From positions 1-5,087 of the forward strand of contig JAHFFF010000130.1 of NCBI GenBank assembly GCA_023248095.1: a stretch of DNA of 5,087 bases, in the 5' to 3' direction. The translations under genes and the position numbers were made by a program. Every line of letters starts with the position of its first letter. The first letter of the stretch is position 1. Of this stretch, positions 1 to 5,087 are shown one piece after another. The notes below the pieces were generated by a model. The model was not told the DNA's origin and made no database searches. It saw nothing but the letters and a program-made list of their open reading frames with translations. Source of the stretch: Candidatus Omnitrophota bacterium. Lineage in GTDB: Bacteria; Omnitrophota; Gorgyraeia; 1-14-0-20-64-10.

Positions 1-10
1 TCTTTTTACC

Positions 11-39
11 TTGTTGTGACCTGAGCTTTGTGGCATACT
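11..39 (+). promoter_or_regulatory. Possible weak sigma70-type promoter
   Basis: TTGTTG (11-16) and CATACT (34-39) are spaced 17 bases apart, matching consensus at 3 of 6 and 4 of 6 positions. Transcription would begin near position 46, inside the hairpin. This is the only candidate in the 83 bases upstream of the ATG, and the match is poor. The true promoter may lie outside the window. Confidence 0.2.
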
Positions 40-44
40 TACTC

Positions 45-74
45 AAAAAGGCCGCTGTCGAAGCGGTCTTTATT
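45..74 (+). terminator. Probable intrinsic terminator of an upstream gene
   Basis: An A-run (45-49) leads into a hairpin: GGCCGCT (50-56) pairs with AGCGGTC (62-68) around a 5-base loop, with one G-U wobble. A-T pairs at the base extend it to about 10 bp, and TTTATT follows. TGA codons in the two other forward frames (17-19 and 22-24) could end an upstream gene just before it. It ends only about 10 bases before the ATG at 84, which makes read-through transcription into the giant gene look weak. If translation instead starts at GTG 30, this stretch would be coding. Confidence 0.5.
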
Positions 75-83
75 ATCCACCCT

Positions 84-170
84 ATGCGACTCCTTAATAA
101 AACTTCAAACGCCACGGCGTTCCTGCTGCTCCTGAGCCTTACCCTCACTCAGCCTGTTCCCGCCTTTGCC
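84..170 (+). other. Sec signal peptide (residues 1-29)
   Basis: The N-terminus has a basic start (R2, K6), a hydrophobic core around residues 12-22 (AFLLLLSLTLT), then P-V-P-A-F-A, which fits a signal peptidase I A-X-A site with cleavage after A29. There is no lipobox cysteine, so a lipoprotein is unlikely. The mature protein would begin L-R-Q-P, followed by a proline-rich, probably disordered stretch before the first AGLEE motif. This points to export across the inner membrane of the whole polypeptide, including the GNAT module. Confidence 0.85.
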
Positions 171-3100
171 CTGCGCCAACCCAATCCCAAGGACAGCCCG
201 CCCCTTGAGCAAAAGATCCGTGCCGGCCTTGAAGAAGGCCCCCTCCAGATTCTCGACGTCCGTCCTGCATCGGAATCCATCCTTACCGTTACCTTCAGCC
301 CCGATGGCAAGACATTGGCCTGGGCTTCGGGCACGAAGACGGGGGGTACCGATACAACGACAACAATCCACCTTCGCAATCTCGCGGATGGCGGTACCCG
401 ATCGATTCCGACGGAACATACCGGTTCAGTCAAACAGTTGCGCTTCAGCCCGGATGGCCGATACCTGGTTTCACTCGATCATGACGGAGTCCTCTTCCTT
501 TGGGAAACCCAGGAGATTTTGTCCAGCGTAGGCGCAAAGCCGATCGGCAGGCAGAAGCTGGTAGATCCACTCGGGGGTGTAGAAGTTTTCTGGAAGTTTG
601 CTTTCAGTCCAACTGGGAACAGGATCGCGGTGGGCACCACCTACGGCCGAGTTCTCCTTTTTAGTGTCACTGAGACAGGGTTAAAGGAGGTAGGGCGCCT
701 CCAAGCAAATGAGAAGAATGAGGAGTTAGGACTTGATTGGTGGATAGAGGGCATTGCTTTCAGCCCGGACGGTCGGACTCTGACCGGAGCGGCTGGTTCA
801 GGGATCATCGTGCAATGGGATCTCAAGAGCGGGAGTTTGGTCAAGGTTTTGGAGCACAGAGTAAGGGGCCTCTATGCCATGGCCTTGAGCCCTGATGGCA
901 AGACACTGGCGACTGCAGATGATTGGAACGAGATTCAGCTTTGGGATCTGGAGTCGGGTCAGATCAAACAGAGGCTGCAGCACCATTGGGATAACGTCTC
1001 TGTGTTGACCTTCAGCCCGGATGGACGACTGCTCGCCTCCGGCGGTAAGGATTCAGCCTTGCGAGTAACCAACCTGGCGACCCAGAAGCCCACGGAGGTC
1101 CTCAACATAGACACGATCCCTATCCTTGATGGAGGCGGATTTATCAAGGAGGCTGCCTTCAGCCCGGATGGAAAAACGTTGGCAGTCGCCTCGGGCCATG
1201 TCTCCTCCAAATTCATGGTCTGGACCTGGCAGGTCGGCGCGAAGGTAAGGCGGGAGCCGCAAGTATGGAAGCAGGAGATGGAGTTGTATCGGACTTACAG
1301 CGCCAGTTCCAGTTATGTCCGACAGTCCCTATGGACTCAGCTAGTAGCTTATCTATGGCGTGAACTGGAAGAGACTTCCGAGCTGCAGGACCTAGAGGCC
1401 AACCGGAAGGCCTTCTTCGATGGATTCATTAAAATCCCCGATGACTGGAAACTTGCATCCGGCGTCTTGACCTGGATGCGAGGGGAAGAATCGTTCAAAC
1501 CTTTCGCCGTCACCTTCGAAGCTCAACTGCCGAGGGATATAGCCGCCGGTTTGGAAGAGCCGGTTCTGGAACCTTTCGGGGATTCCCTGCTTGAGGATCC
1601 CGAGGATCTTCCGCAGATCGAGGACCTCATGGGACAGTTTGGAAGATATTTCCCGGCGGAAATAGCGCCCGGTTTGTCCGAACTGAAGGGGCCGTATCGG
1701 GATTCTCAATTCAGCTTTGTGATGAGGCATCCCGCCAGTGGGCAGATCATTGCGCTGGCTTCGGCTTCGAGAGTTCCAGAGGAATCGCAGGATACCCTCT
1801 TCCTCTCCTGGTTCATGGTGGATGAGCTGTTCCGGCGTCAGGGGATCGGCCGGCGCCTCTTGGAAGCGGTTTTTGATGCGGGCCGGCAAGCTTCCTTCCG
1901 GAAGGTGCTTTGGCGCACACCGGTCGGGAATACGGAGGCGCAGGAGTTTTACAGGCGCATTCCTGGGGTGAAGTCGACGGGCGAAGAGATGGGTGTCCTT
2001 CTGGACCGATACGTCCGTTTTGAGAAATCCCTCTCATCCACCGATCAGAATCCTCCCTTAACTCGCTCCGGCTTGGAGGAGTGGGAACCTTTCGTTCGCA
2101 ATGTGGGTCGAGCTGGAAACATCCTGGAAGACTCCACGGGGCAGGTTCATGCCGAGGGGGTTCGCAGGCTTAGGCGGGACGAGTCGCTGTATCTGCCGGG
2201 CAACAGCTCTCCCGATCACAGCCGGTTGATTTCCGATGACGGCCTGGTCTTCTTCCGGTCTCAGGGGGATGGCCTGCTCATTCAGCTCACCGATGGCCAG
2301 ACCCACGAGAGCCTTCGAATCGAGGAGGGAGCCCATCCGGATCGATTGGAGCGCTTCCTGACCCTGAGCGTTCATGGCCGGCCCCTTTTCGAGTGGGAGG
2401 ACATTAAGAAAAAGGGAGACGAACTACAGGGCGCTGAGTGGTGGGAGGGCAAGGCCACCATTCGCCGCATCACCTATCGTTACGATAAAGAGCATCCGGA
2501 GAGTGATGAGGCAGAGCTGATCCTGTGGCTGGATCCCCGGGTCGGCCCGATCGCTCCGGGCCAGCCGTGGAAGCAGCAATTTGTTGCCTCTCCGGTTGTG
2601 AAGGGAAAGGGATACCGGCCGAAAACAATCTGGGTGACCCTGCGCACGGAACCGGAGCCGAGCCCCCTCCGATGGGCGGGGGACCTGCCCCTGGTGCAGA
2701 CGGTCACCGGAGACCGTCAACCTCTGATGCTGGGACTGGATCTTCATGCTCCGAACCTCGCGCCCAACGATCTCAAGGAGAGTCTGGAGCTCATCCTGAT
2801 CACGCAGGATTCGAACGGCAAGAGGGAGATTCCCATTCCCAAGGAACGGATGGAATTCCTGGGAGGCCGGCACGGGCCATGGGGCAACAACGACCGCTTA
2901 AGATTCCCTCTTCCCGAGGAGCTGCGCGACGACCTGGAGAGGACCGGGTACCTGCGCTACTGGTTCCGTTACCGGCTCCGTGACGAGCTGGAATGGAGGA
3001 GTACCTCTCCCCTGGAATCCCCTCTGGAATCGAACGGGCAGGGCATCGGAGAGATCATCCATCACCCGGATTGGCTTTTCAACAGCGCCGTCTACGGAAC

Positions 3101-5087
3101 CAACGCCAAATCCTGGAGGGATTTTGACGCCCTCCGGGAGCGTCTGCCCGACATCGAGCGTCTGGGTGCGAAGATTATCCTCCTGCAAGGGATTCATCCC
3201 GGCGACACCGCCTTCGAGATTGACGACTACGAGGGGGTGGATGATCGGCTGGGGGGTAAACAGGCTTTCCTGCGCCTGATCCGGGTAGGGAAAGAGCTGG
3301 GATTTCGCTTCTTCATTCCCTTTGTCCCGGGGCACGCCTCCCCCAAGAACAAATGGATCCAACAGCATCCCGGTCGGTTCTACCGCGTGGAGAGACCGGA
3401 TGAGTTCGCGCCGGATCGGACGGTGTCCGTGCAGGTGAACGGCAAACAGACAACCTTCCTGCGGGGAAACGTCTATAAGGATTGGCCTCACCGGCCGCCC
3501 GGGGAGATTGAGGGTGGATTCGGCCCCGGAACCGTTCAGGCCAACCTCTGGGATCCGACCGCGCTCAAGGAGATGGCCGATGAATGGGAAAGGGTGCTGG
3601 GGGAGTGGGTCAGCCTGGGAATCGATGGTTTCTGGACGGACACGGGGCATTCGATTCACTACGTCGCTCCCGGTTGGTTGGAAGGGATCCAGAGCCGGGT
3701 CCGGATGAAACATCCCGGCACCGTGTTCGGTTACGAAGCCCACTGGCTGGAGGCGGGCGGTTTCATGTTGAGGGGGGCCTCCTTCGCGCAGGAGCATGAA
3801 CTCTATTTCAAATTCCTGAAAGAGATGGCCTACGGAAGGATGACCGCAGCCTGGCTCCTCGGGTACCTGCAGCGGTTTCCTATGTGGTTCCTCCAACGTC
3901 AGTGGATTTTCCTGGAGAACCACGATGAGGAACGGTTCGCCTACCATCTGGAGCTCAGCGGGATGCCGGAGGCTCTCCGGGCGGAGGCGCATCGGGCCTA
4001 CGCCGCGCTGTTGATGTTGGGAATCCCAGGGATCCCCCTTCTCAACGGCGGGGAAGAGATAGGTGACACACAGCGGTGGATGGTCACCGGAAATACCTGG
4101 AACTACGATGATGCGATGAAGAAAGACCAGAATTCGGCCCAGCTGGAGCGGACCCGCTTTGATCCCTTTGCGGATCAATCGCCCCAGGCCAATGAGATGC
4201 GGGAATCCATCTCCCGGCTCCTTGCTCTTCGCAGCGGGAATCCCGCCTTCTGGTGGGCGGAGGGGACTCGGTTCCTGCCTCCCGGTAGCAACGACCCGCA
4301 CCTCTTCGTCTCCTACCGGGCCGCCGGAAACCACAGGGCCCTGGTGATCATTCGCCTGGATCACACGGACTCCGATCCCAACCATCGGTCCGATGTCTGG
4401 ATGGATCTCTCTTTCCTCGGCCTATCTGCGGAAGAACTGAAGAGAGCGAACCTGGCCCTCAAGAAACCGAGCCTTGTTCTGCCGGCCGCCGATTCCTCCA
4501 AGTGGAGATTCCTGAGGGAAAAGAAGGAAGGTGATGTGGAAAGAGGGAAGGGGGTTTTCCTTAAACTTCCGATGGCTCCCTTCCAGGTGGTGGTGTTGGA
4601 GTACGAGGTGCCTGATCGGTCCCCGCAGGCCCAGGCCGGTTTGGAGGAACAGCTCGGTCCGCTTTTCCCGCCGCCGGTGCGGACGGACCGGCCTGCGGCC
4701 TGGGAGCTCTGGCGGGATGGGGGGAATGTCTACCCGTCCAGCAGCGGTCCGCTCGGGACGGTGGCCTTCGTGTCGCCGGAAGATGGAAAGGCGGGGGTGG
4801 GGATCTACGCCTCTCTGTGGAACCTGAGAGAGCTGGTCCCCGAGCTCTTTTACCTGCCGGGAATACCACCGGACCGCCCCGTCTATCTTTACGACGACAG
4901 CGGAAGGGTGCCCTTGGAAACGCAGGAAAAAGTGGCAAAGATCCTCAGGGAGAAAGTCATTCCGAAGAAAGATTCTAAGAAGACCCCCGGTGAGGGGGGT
5001 TGGGAGGAGAAAGGTTTGGAGGTGGTGGCGCGCCTCTCGGGGACGCGGGTAGGACAGGACTGGATCGTGCCGATGATCCCGATCGAT
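84..5087 (+). CDS. Giant multidomain exported protein: WD40 propeller, GNAT and GH13 modules (3' end outside window)
   Basis: A single frame stays open for 1,668 codons from the ATG at 84 to the last base, so the protein is longer than what is seen. Module order is: signal peptide (1-29), WD40-like propeller (54-385), helical region (386-487), GNAT acetyltransferase (543-650), beta-rich region (667-878), beta-sandwich (879-987), GH13 barrel plus C-terminal domain (1003-1512), unknown module (1523-1668 onward). Family motifs appear in the same frame all along, which argues against frameshifts and shows this is one gene. The ATG at 84 is chosen because it gives a compact signal peptide. No Shine-Dalgarno sequence precedes it, and the frame is also open upstream to the window edge, with a GTG at 30 as an alternative start. 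I do not recognise a named gene. WD40, GNAT and GH13 are each common alone, but this combination is not a standard architecture known to me. A role in envelope glycan handling is inference only. Confidence 0.96.
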   Translation, partial: MRLLNKTSNATAFLLLLSLTLTQPVPAFALRQPNPKDSPPLEQKIRAGLEEGPLQILDVRPASESILTVTFSPDGKTLAWASGTKTGGTDTTTTIHLRNLADGGTRSIPTEHTGSVKQLRFSPDGRYLVSLDHDGVLFLWETQEILSSVGAKPIGRQKLVDPLGGVEVFWKFAFSPTGNRIAVGTTYGRVLLFSVTETGLKEVGRLQANEKNEELGLDWWIEGIAFSPDGRTLTGAAGSGIIVQWDLKSGSLVKVLEHRVRGLYAMALSPDGKTLATADDWNEIQLWDLESGQIKQRLQHHWDNVSVLTFSPDGRLLASGGKDSALRVTNLATQKPTEVLNIDTIPILDGGGFIKEAAFSPDGKTLAVASGHVSSKFMVWTWQVGAKVRREPQVWKQEMELYRTYSASSSYVRQSLWTQLVAYLWRELEETSELQDLEANRKAFFDGFIKIPDDWKLASGVLTWMRGEESFKPFAVTFEAQLPRDIAAGLEEPVLEPFGDSLLEDPEDLPQIEDLMGQFGRYFPAEIAPGLSELKGPYRDSQFSFVMRHPASGQIIALASASRVPEESQDTLFLSWFMVDELFRRQGIGRRLLEAVFDAGRQASFRKVLWRTPVGNTEAQEFYRRIPGVKSTGEEMGVLLDRYVRFEKSLSSTDQNPPLTRSGLEEWEPFVRNVGRAGNILEDSTGQVHAEGVRRLRRDESLYLPGNSSPDHSRLISDDGLVFFRSQGDGLLIQLTDGQTHESLRIEEGAHPDRLERFLTLSVHGRPLFEWEDIKKKGDELQGAEWWEGKATIRRITYRYDKEHPESDEAELILWLDPRVGPIAPGQPWKQQFVASPVVKGKGYRPKTIWVTLRTEPEPSPLRWAGDLPLVQTVTGDRQPLMLGLDLHAPNLAPNDLKESLELILITQDSNGKREIPIPKERMEFLGGRHGPWGNNDRLRFPLPEELRDDLERTGYLRYWFRYRLRDELEWRSTSPLESPLESNGQGIGEIIHHPDWLFNSAVYGTNAKSWRDFDALRERLPDIERLGAKIILLQGIHPGDTAFEIDDYEGVDDRLGGKQAFLRLIRVGKELGFRFFIPFVPGHASPKNKWIQQHPGRFYRVERPDEFAPDRTVSVQVNGKQTTFLRGNVYKDWPHRPPGEIEGGFGPGTVQANLWDPTALKEMADEWERVLGEWVSLGIDGFWTDTGHSIHYVAPGWLEGIQSRVRMKHPGTVFGYEAHWLEAGGFMLRGASFAQEHELYFKFLKEMAYGRMTAAWLLGYLQRFPMWFLQRQWIFLENHDEERFAYHLELSGMPEALRAEAHRAYAALLMLGIPGIPLLNGGEEIGDTQRWMVTGNTWNYDDAMKKDQNSAQLERTRFDPFADQSPQANEMRESISRLLALRSGNPAFWWAEGTRFLPPGSNDPHLFVSYRAAGNHRALVIIRLDHTDSDPNHRSDVWMDLSFLGLSAEELKRANLALKKPSLVLPAADSSKWRFLREKKEGDVERGKGVFLKLPMAPFQVVVLEYEVPDRSPQAQAGLEEQLGPLFPPPVRTDRPAAWELWRDGGNVYPSSSGPLGTVAFVSPEDGKAGVGIYASLWNLRELVPELFYLPGIPPDRPVYLYDDSGRVPLETQEKVAKILREKVIPKKDSKKTPGEGGWEEKGLEVVARLSGTRVGQDWIVPMIPID
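222..236 (+). other. AGLEE boundary motif, copy 1 (residues 47-51)
   Basis: A-G-L-E-E lies between the signal peptide with its proline-rich leader (Q-P-N-P-K-D-S-P-P) and the propeller. Codons are GCC GGC CTT GAA GAA. Confidence 0.7.
243..1238 (+). other. Seven-bladed WD40-like beta-propeller (about residues 54-385)
   Basis: Seven blades are marked by an F-S-P-D-G-type turn starting at residues 71, 121, 174 (F-S-P-T-G), 226, 268 (L-S-P-D-G), 310 and 359, spaced 42-53 residues apart as expected for WD repeats. Each is followed by the usual K/R-T/x-L-A type strand. The closing W-D or W-x dipeptide is clear in blades 2 (W140), 4 (W245-D246) and 5 (W287-D288), and weak or replaced in the others. 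Seven turns make a complete closed propeller. Such domains are non-enzymatic scaffolds for protein or ligand binding. The turn is repeated at DNA level: the 14-mer TTCAGCCCGGATGG occurs exactly at 444, 1011 and 1158, with near copies at 294 and 759. Confidence 0.9.
1239..1544 (+). other. Helical region of unknown function (residues 386-487)
   Basis: This stretch follows the last propeller blade and is rich in charged residues and tryptophan. It contains likely amphipathic helices (for example S-L-W-T-Q-L-V-A-Y-L-W-R-E-L-E around residues 418-432), then an apparent strand-rich end (P-F-A-V-T-F-E-A-Q-L). I match it to no family. Between about 1328 and 1395 it uses several codons that are scarcer later in the gene (CTA four times, GTA). 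It may be a small independent domain or a spacer ending at the second AGLEE motif. Confidence 0.5.
1545..1559 (+). other. AGLEE boundary motif, copy 2 (residues 488-492)
   Basis: A-G-L-E-E lies between the helical region and the acidic linker leading into the GNAT domain. Codons are GCC GGT TTG GAA GAG. A degenerate relative, I-A-P-G-L-S-E, occurs in the same linker at about residues 526-532, close to the GNAT start. Confidence 0.7.
1710..2033 (+). other. GNAT-family N-acetyltransferase domain (about residues 543-650)
   Basis: Motif A is clear: strand F-L-S-W-F-M-V-D followed by R-R-Q-G-I-G-R-R-L-L (residues 584-593), the R/Q-x-x-G-x-G/A pyrophosphate-binding loop and helix of GNAT enzymes that hold acetyl-CoA. 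Motif B is also present: N616-T-E-A-Q-E-F-Y623, matching the N-x-x-A-x-x-F-Y pattern, followed by an I-P-G-V turn. The first strands lie around residues 543-562 (F-S-F-V-M-R and Q-I-I-A-L-A-S-A). The length of about 105 residues is short for a GNAT but adequate for the core. Such enzymes transfer acetyl from acetyl-CoA to amines; the substrate cannot be read from sequence. It is odd in a protein with a signal peptide, since acetyl-CoA is cytosolic. Confidence 0.85.
2067..2081 (+). other. SGLEE boundary motif, copy 3 (residues 662-666)
   Basis: S-G-L-E-E sits about a dozen residues after the GNAT domain, behind a Ser/Pro-rich linker (S-S-T-D-Q-N-P-P-L-T-R), and before the beta-rich region. Codons are TCC GGC TTG GAG GAG. 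Confidence 0.65.
2082..2717 (+). other. Beta-rich region of unknown function (residues 667-878)
   Basis: This segment lies between the third AGLEE-type motif and the domain preceding the GH13 barrel. It alternates short predicted strands (G-L-V-F-F-R-S, L-L-I-Q-L-T, A-E-L-I-L-W-L) with charged turns and many tryptophans, suggesting one or two beta-sandwich folds. Carbohydrate-binding modules in GH13 enzymes often sit here and use exposed aromatics, so a glycan-binding role is possible. No family motif is recognisable and I assign no function. Confidence 0.4.
2718..3041 (+). other. Probable beta-sandwich N-domain of the GH13 module (about residues 879-987)
   Basis: This stretch reads like the N-terminal Ig-like or starch-binding-like domain that precedes the barrel in several GH13 subfamilies. 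It has alternating strands (L-M-L-G-L-D-L, S-L-E-L-I-L-I-T), a W-G-N-N-D turn near residues 934-938, and paired strands ending in Y-W-F-R-Y-R-L. The assignment rests on position and strand pattern rather than a diagnostic motif. It ends in a short tandem S-P-L-E-S-P-L-E-S linker (residues 975-983) before the barrel. Confidence 0.45.
3009..3032 (+). repeat. Short tandem duplication in an interdomain linker
   Basis: Two adjacent 12-base units (3009-3020 and 3021-3032) match at 10 of 12 positions and encode P-L-E-S twice. This is most simply a local slippage duplication tolerated in a linker just before the GH13 barrel. Confidence 0.6.
3090..4247 (+). other. GH13 alpha-amylase-type catalytic barrel, divergent (about residues 1003-1388)
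   Basis: The (beta/alpha)8 signature of GH13 is readable. V-Y-G-T starts strand 1. L-P-D-I-E-R-L-G-A-K-I-I-L-L-Q matches the next helix and strand. I-D-D-Y-E-G-V-D-D-R-L-G-G matches the conserved Y-x-x-x-D-Y-x-x-v-D-x-x-l-G stretch. Region I is I-P-F-V-P-G-H (1078-1084), with Pro and Gly where Asp and Asn are usual. Region II is G-I-D-G-F-W-T-D (1179-1186), keeping nucleophile D1186 but with Trp for the usual Arg. Region III has Y-E-A-H with acid/base E1218. Region IV is F-L-E-N-H-D (D1281 transition-state stabiliser). The later G-I-P-G-I-P-L-L-N-G-G-E-E-I-G (about 1313-1327) is also typical. GH13 enzymes cleave or transfer alpha-glucosidic bonds; activity and specificity here are uncertain. 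Confidence 0.9.
4248..4619 (+). other. GH13 C-terminal beta-domain (about residues 1389-1512)
   Basis: The segment follows the barrel's final helix (S-R-L-L-A-L-R-S-G-N-P-A-F). It has the expected C-domain pattern: L-F-V-S-Y-R-A-A-G then A-L-V-I-I-R-L-D, resembling the strand pair 'vlaf-R' and 'lvvlN' of alpha-amylases. It ends with M-A-P-F-Q-V-V-V-L-E-Y-E-V, equivalent to the last strand 'l-x-P-y-x-x-x-v-l'. The middle (about 1430-1495) is longer and more charged than usual. It ends in the P-D-R-S-P-Q-A-Q linker before the fourth AGLEE motif. Confidence 0.7.
4635..4649 (+). other. AGLEE boundary motif, copy 4 (residues 1518-1522)
   Basis: A-G-L-E-E follows the last strand of the GH13 C-terminal domain and a short P-D-R-S-P-Q-A-Q linker, and precedes the unrecognised last module. 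Codons are GCC GGT TTG GAG GAA. Confidence 0.7.
4650..5087 (+). other. Start of an unrecognised downstream module (residues 1523-1668, continues)
   Basis: After the fourth AGLEE motif the frame continues for 146 residues to the window edge. The part around 1536-1595 looks like a globular beta/alpha fold (G-T-V-A-F-V-S, G-V-G-I-Y-A-S-L-W-N, R-P-V-Y-L-Y-D-D). A lysine-rich, low-complexity linker (K-V-I-P-K-K-D-S-K-K, about 1626-1635) follows, and then a strand-like E-V-V-A-R-L-S at the start of what may be another unit. No family is recognised, and further modules probably follow outside the window. Confidence 0.45.

Noticed and set aside
1..44. End of an upstream gene
   Set aside because: TGA codons occur in two forward frames (17-19 and 22-24), but five to seven codons of sequence cannot show which, if either, is a real gene end.
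526..544. Terminator- or promoter-like patches inside the gene
   Set aside because: No GC-rich stem followed by a T-run was found, and single -10-like hexamers in coding sequence are not supportable.
294..1171. Regularly spaced TTCAGCCCGGATGG copies, considered as a CRISPR-like or regulatory repeat
   Set aside because: The spacing varies, all copies are in one codon phase and encode the WD40 turn, so protein structure explains them.
1392..1889. A 165-codon open frame on the minus strand
   Set aside because: It overlaps the helical and GNAT regions of the giant gene and shows no motif. It is read as an antisense shadow.
2525..2983. A 152-codon open frame on the + strand in another phase
   Set aside because: It is embedded in the giant gene, has low-complexity Gly/Pro/Arg-rich composition and no ribosome-binding site, so it is an off-frame shadow.
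2898..4385. A 495-codon open frame on the minus strand
   Set aside because: It lies opposite the GH13 module, whose family motifs are all on the + strand. Its translation is rich in Pro, Gly, Arg and Glu with no recognisable domain, as expected for the antisense of GC-rich coding sequence.

Overview
The window holds one very large, incomplete protein-coding gene on the + strand. An uninterrupted reading frame runs from an ATG at 84 to the last base (5087): 1,668 codons with no stop, still open at the 3' edge. It is the only convincing gene here. Only the first ~83 bases are non-coding, and they carry a probable intrinsic terminator for a gene lying upstream of the window.

The predicted polypeptide is a chain of unrelated modules. 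In order they are: an N-terminal Sec-type signal peptide (residues 1-29); a seven-bladed WD40-like beta-propeller (about 54-385) with seven F-S-P-D-G-type turns; a helical stretch of unknown function (386-487); an acidic linker and a GNAT-type N-acetyltransferase domain (about 543-650); a beta-rich region of unknown function (667-878); a probable beta-sandwich (879-987); a GH13 alpha-amylase-type (beta/alpha)8 barrel with its C-terminal beta-domain (about 1003-1512); and the start of a further unrecognised module (1523-1668) that leaves the window. The barrel keeps the three catalytic acids (D1186, E1218, D1281) but lacks the family's usual arginine before the nucleophile (W1184 instead) and the region-I Asp and Asn.

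The most striking signal not explained by known domains is a pentapeptide, [A/S]-G-L-E-E. It occurs four times (residues 47-51, 488-492, 662-666, 1518-1522), each time at or near a module boundary and with different synonymous codons. It looks like a recurring boundary or linker tag and may mark processing, assembly or sorting sites in a giant exported protein.

The organism appears to be an uncultured bacterium of moderately high GC. A giant signal-peptide protein that stitches WD40, GNAT and glycoside hydrolase modules together, with AGLEE-like linkers, reminds me of proteins predicted in Candidatus Omnitrophica (formerly OP3, PVC group). That is recollection plus inference, not something the window proves. 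How the modules act together is unknown. A reasonable guess is a cell-envelope or secreted glycan-binding or glycan-processing protein in which the propeller is a scaffold and the GH13 module binds or cleaves alpha-glucan. The GNAT module is hard to reconcile with export.
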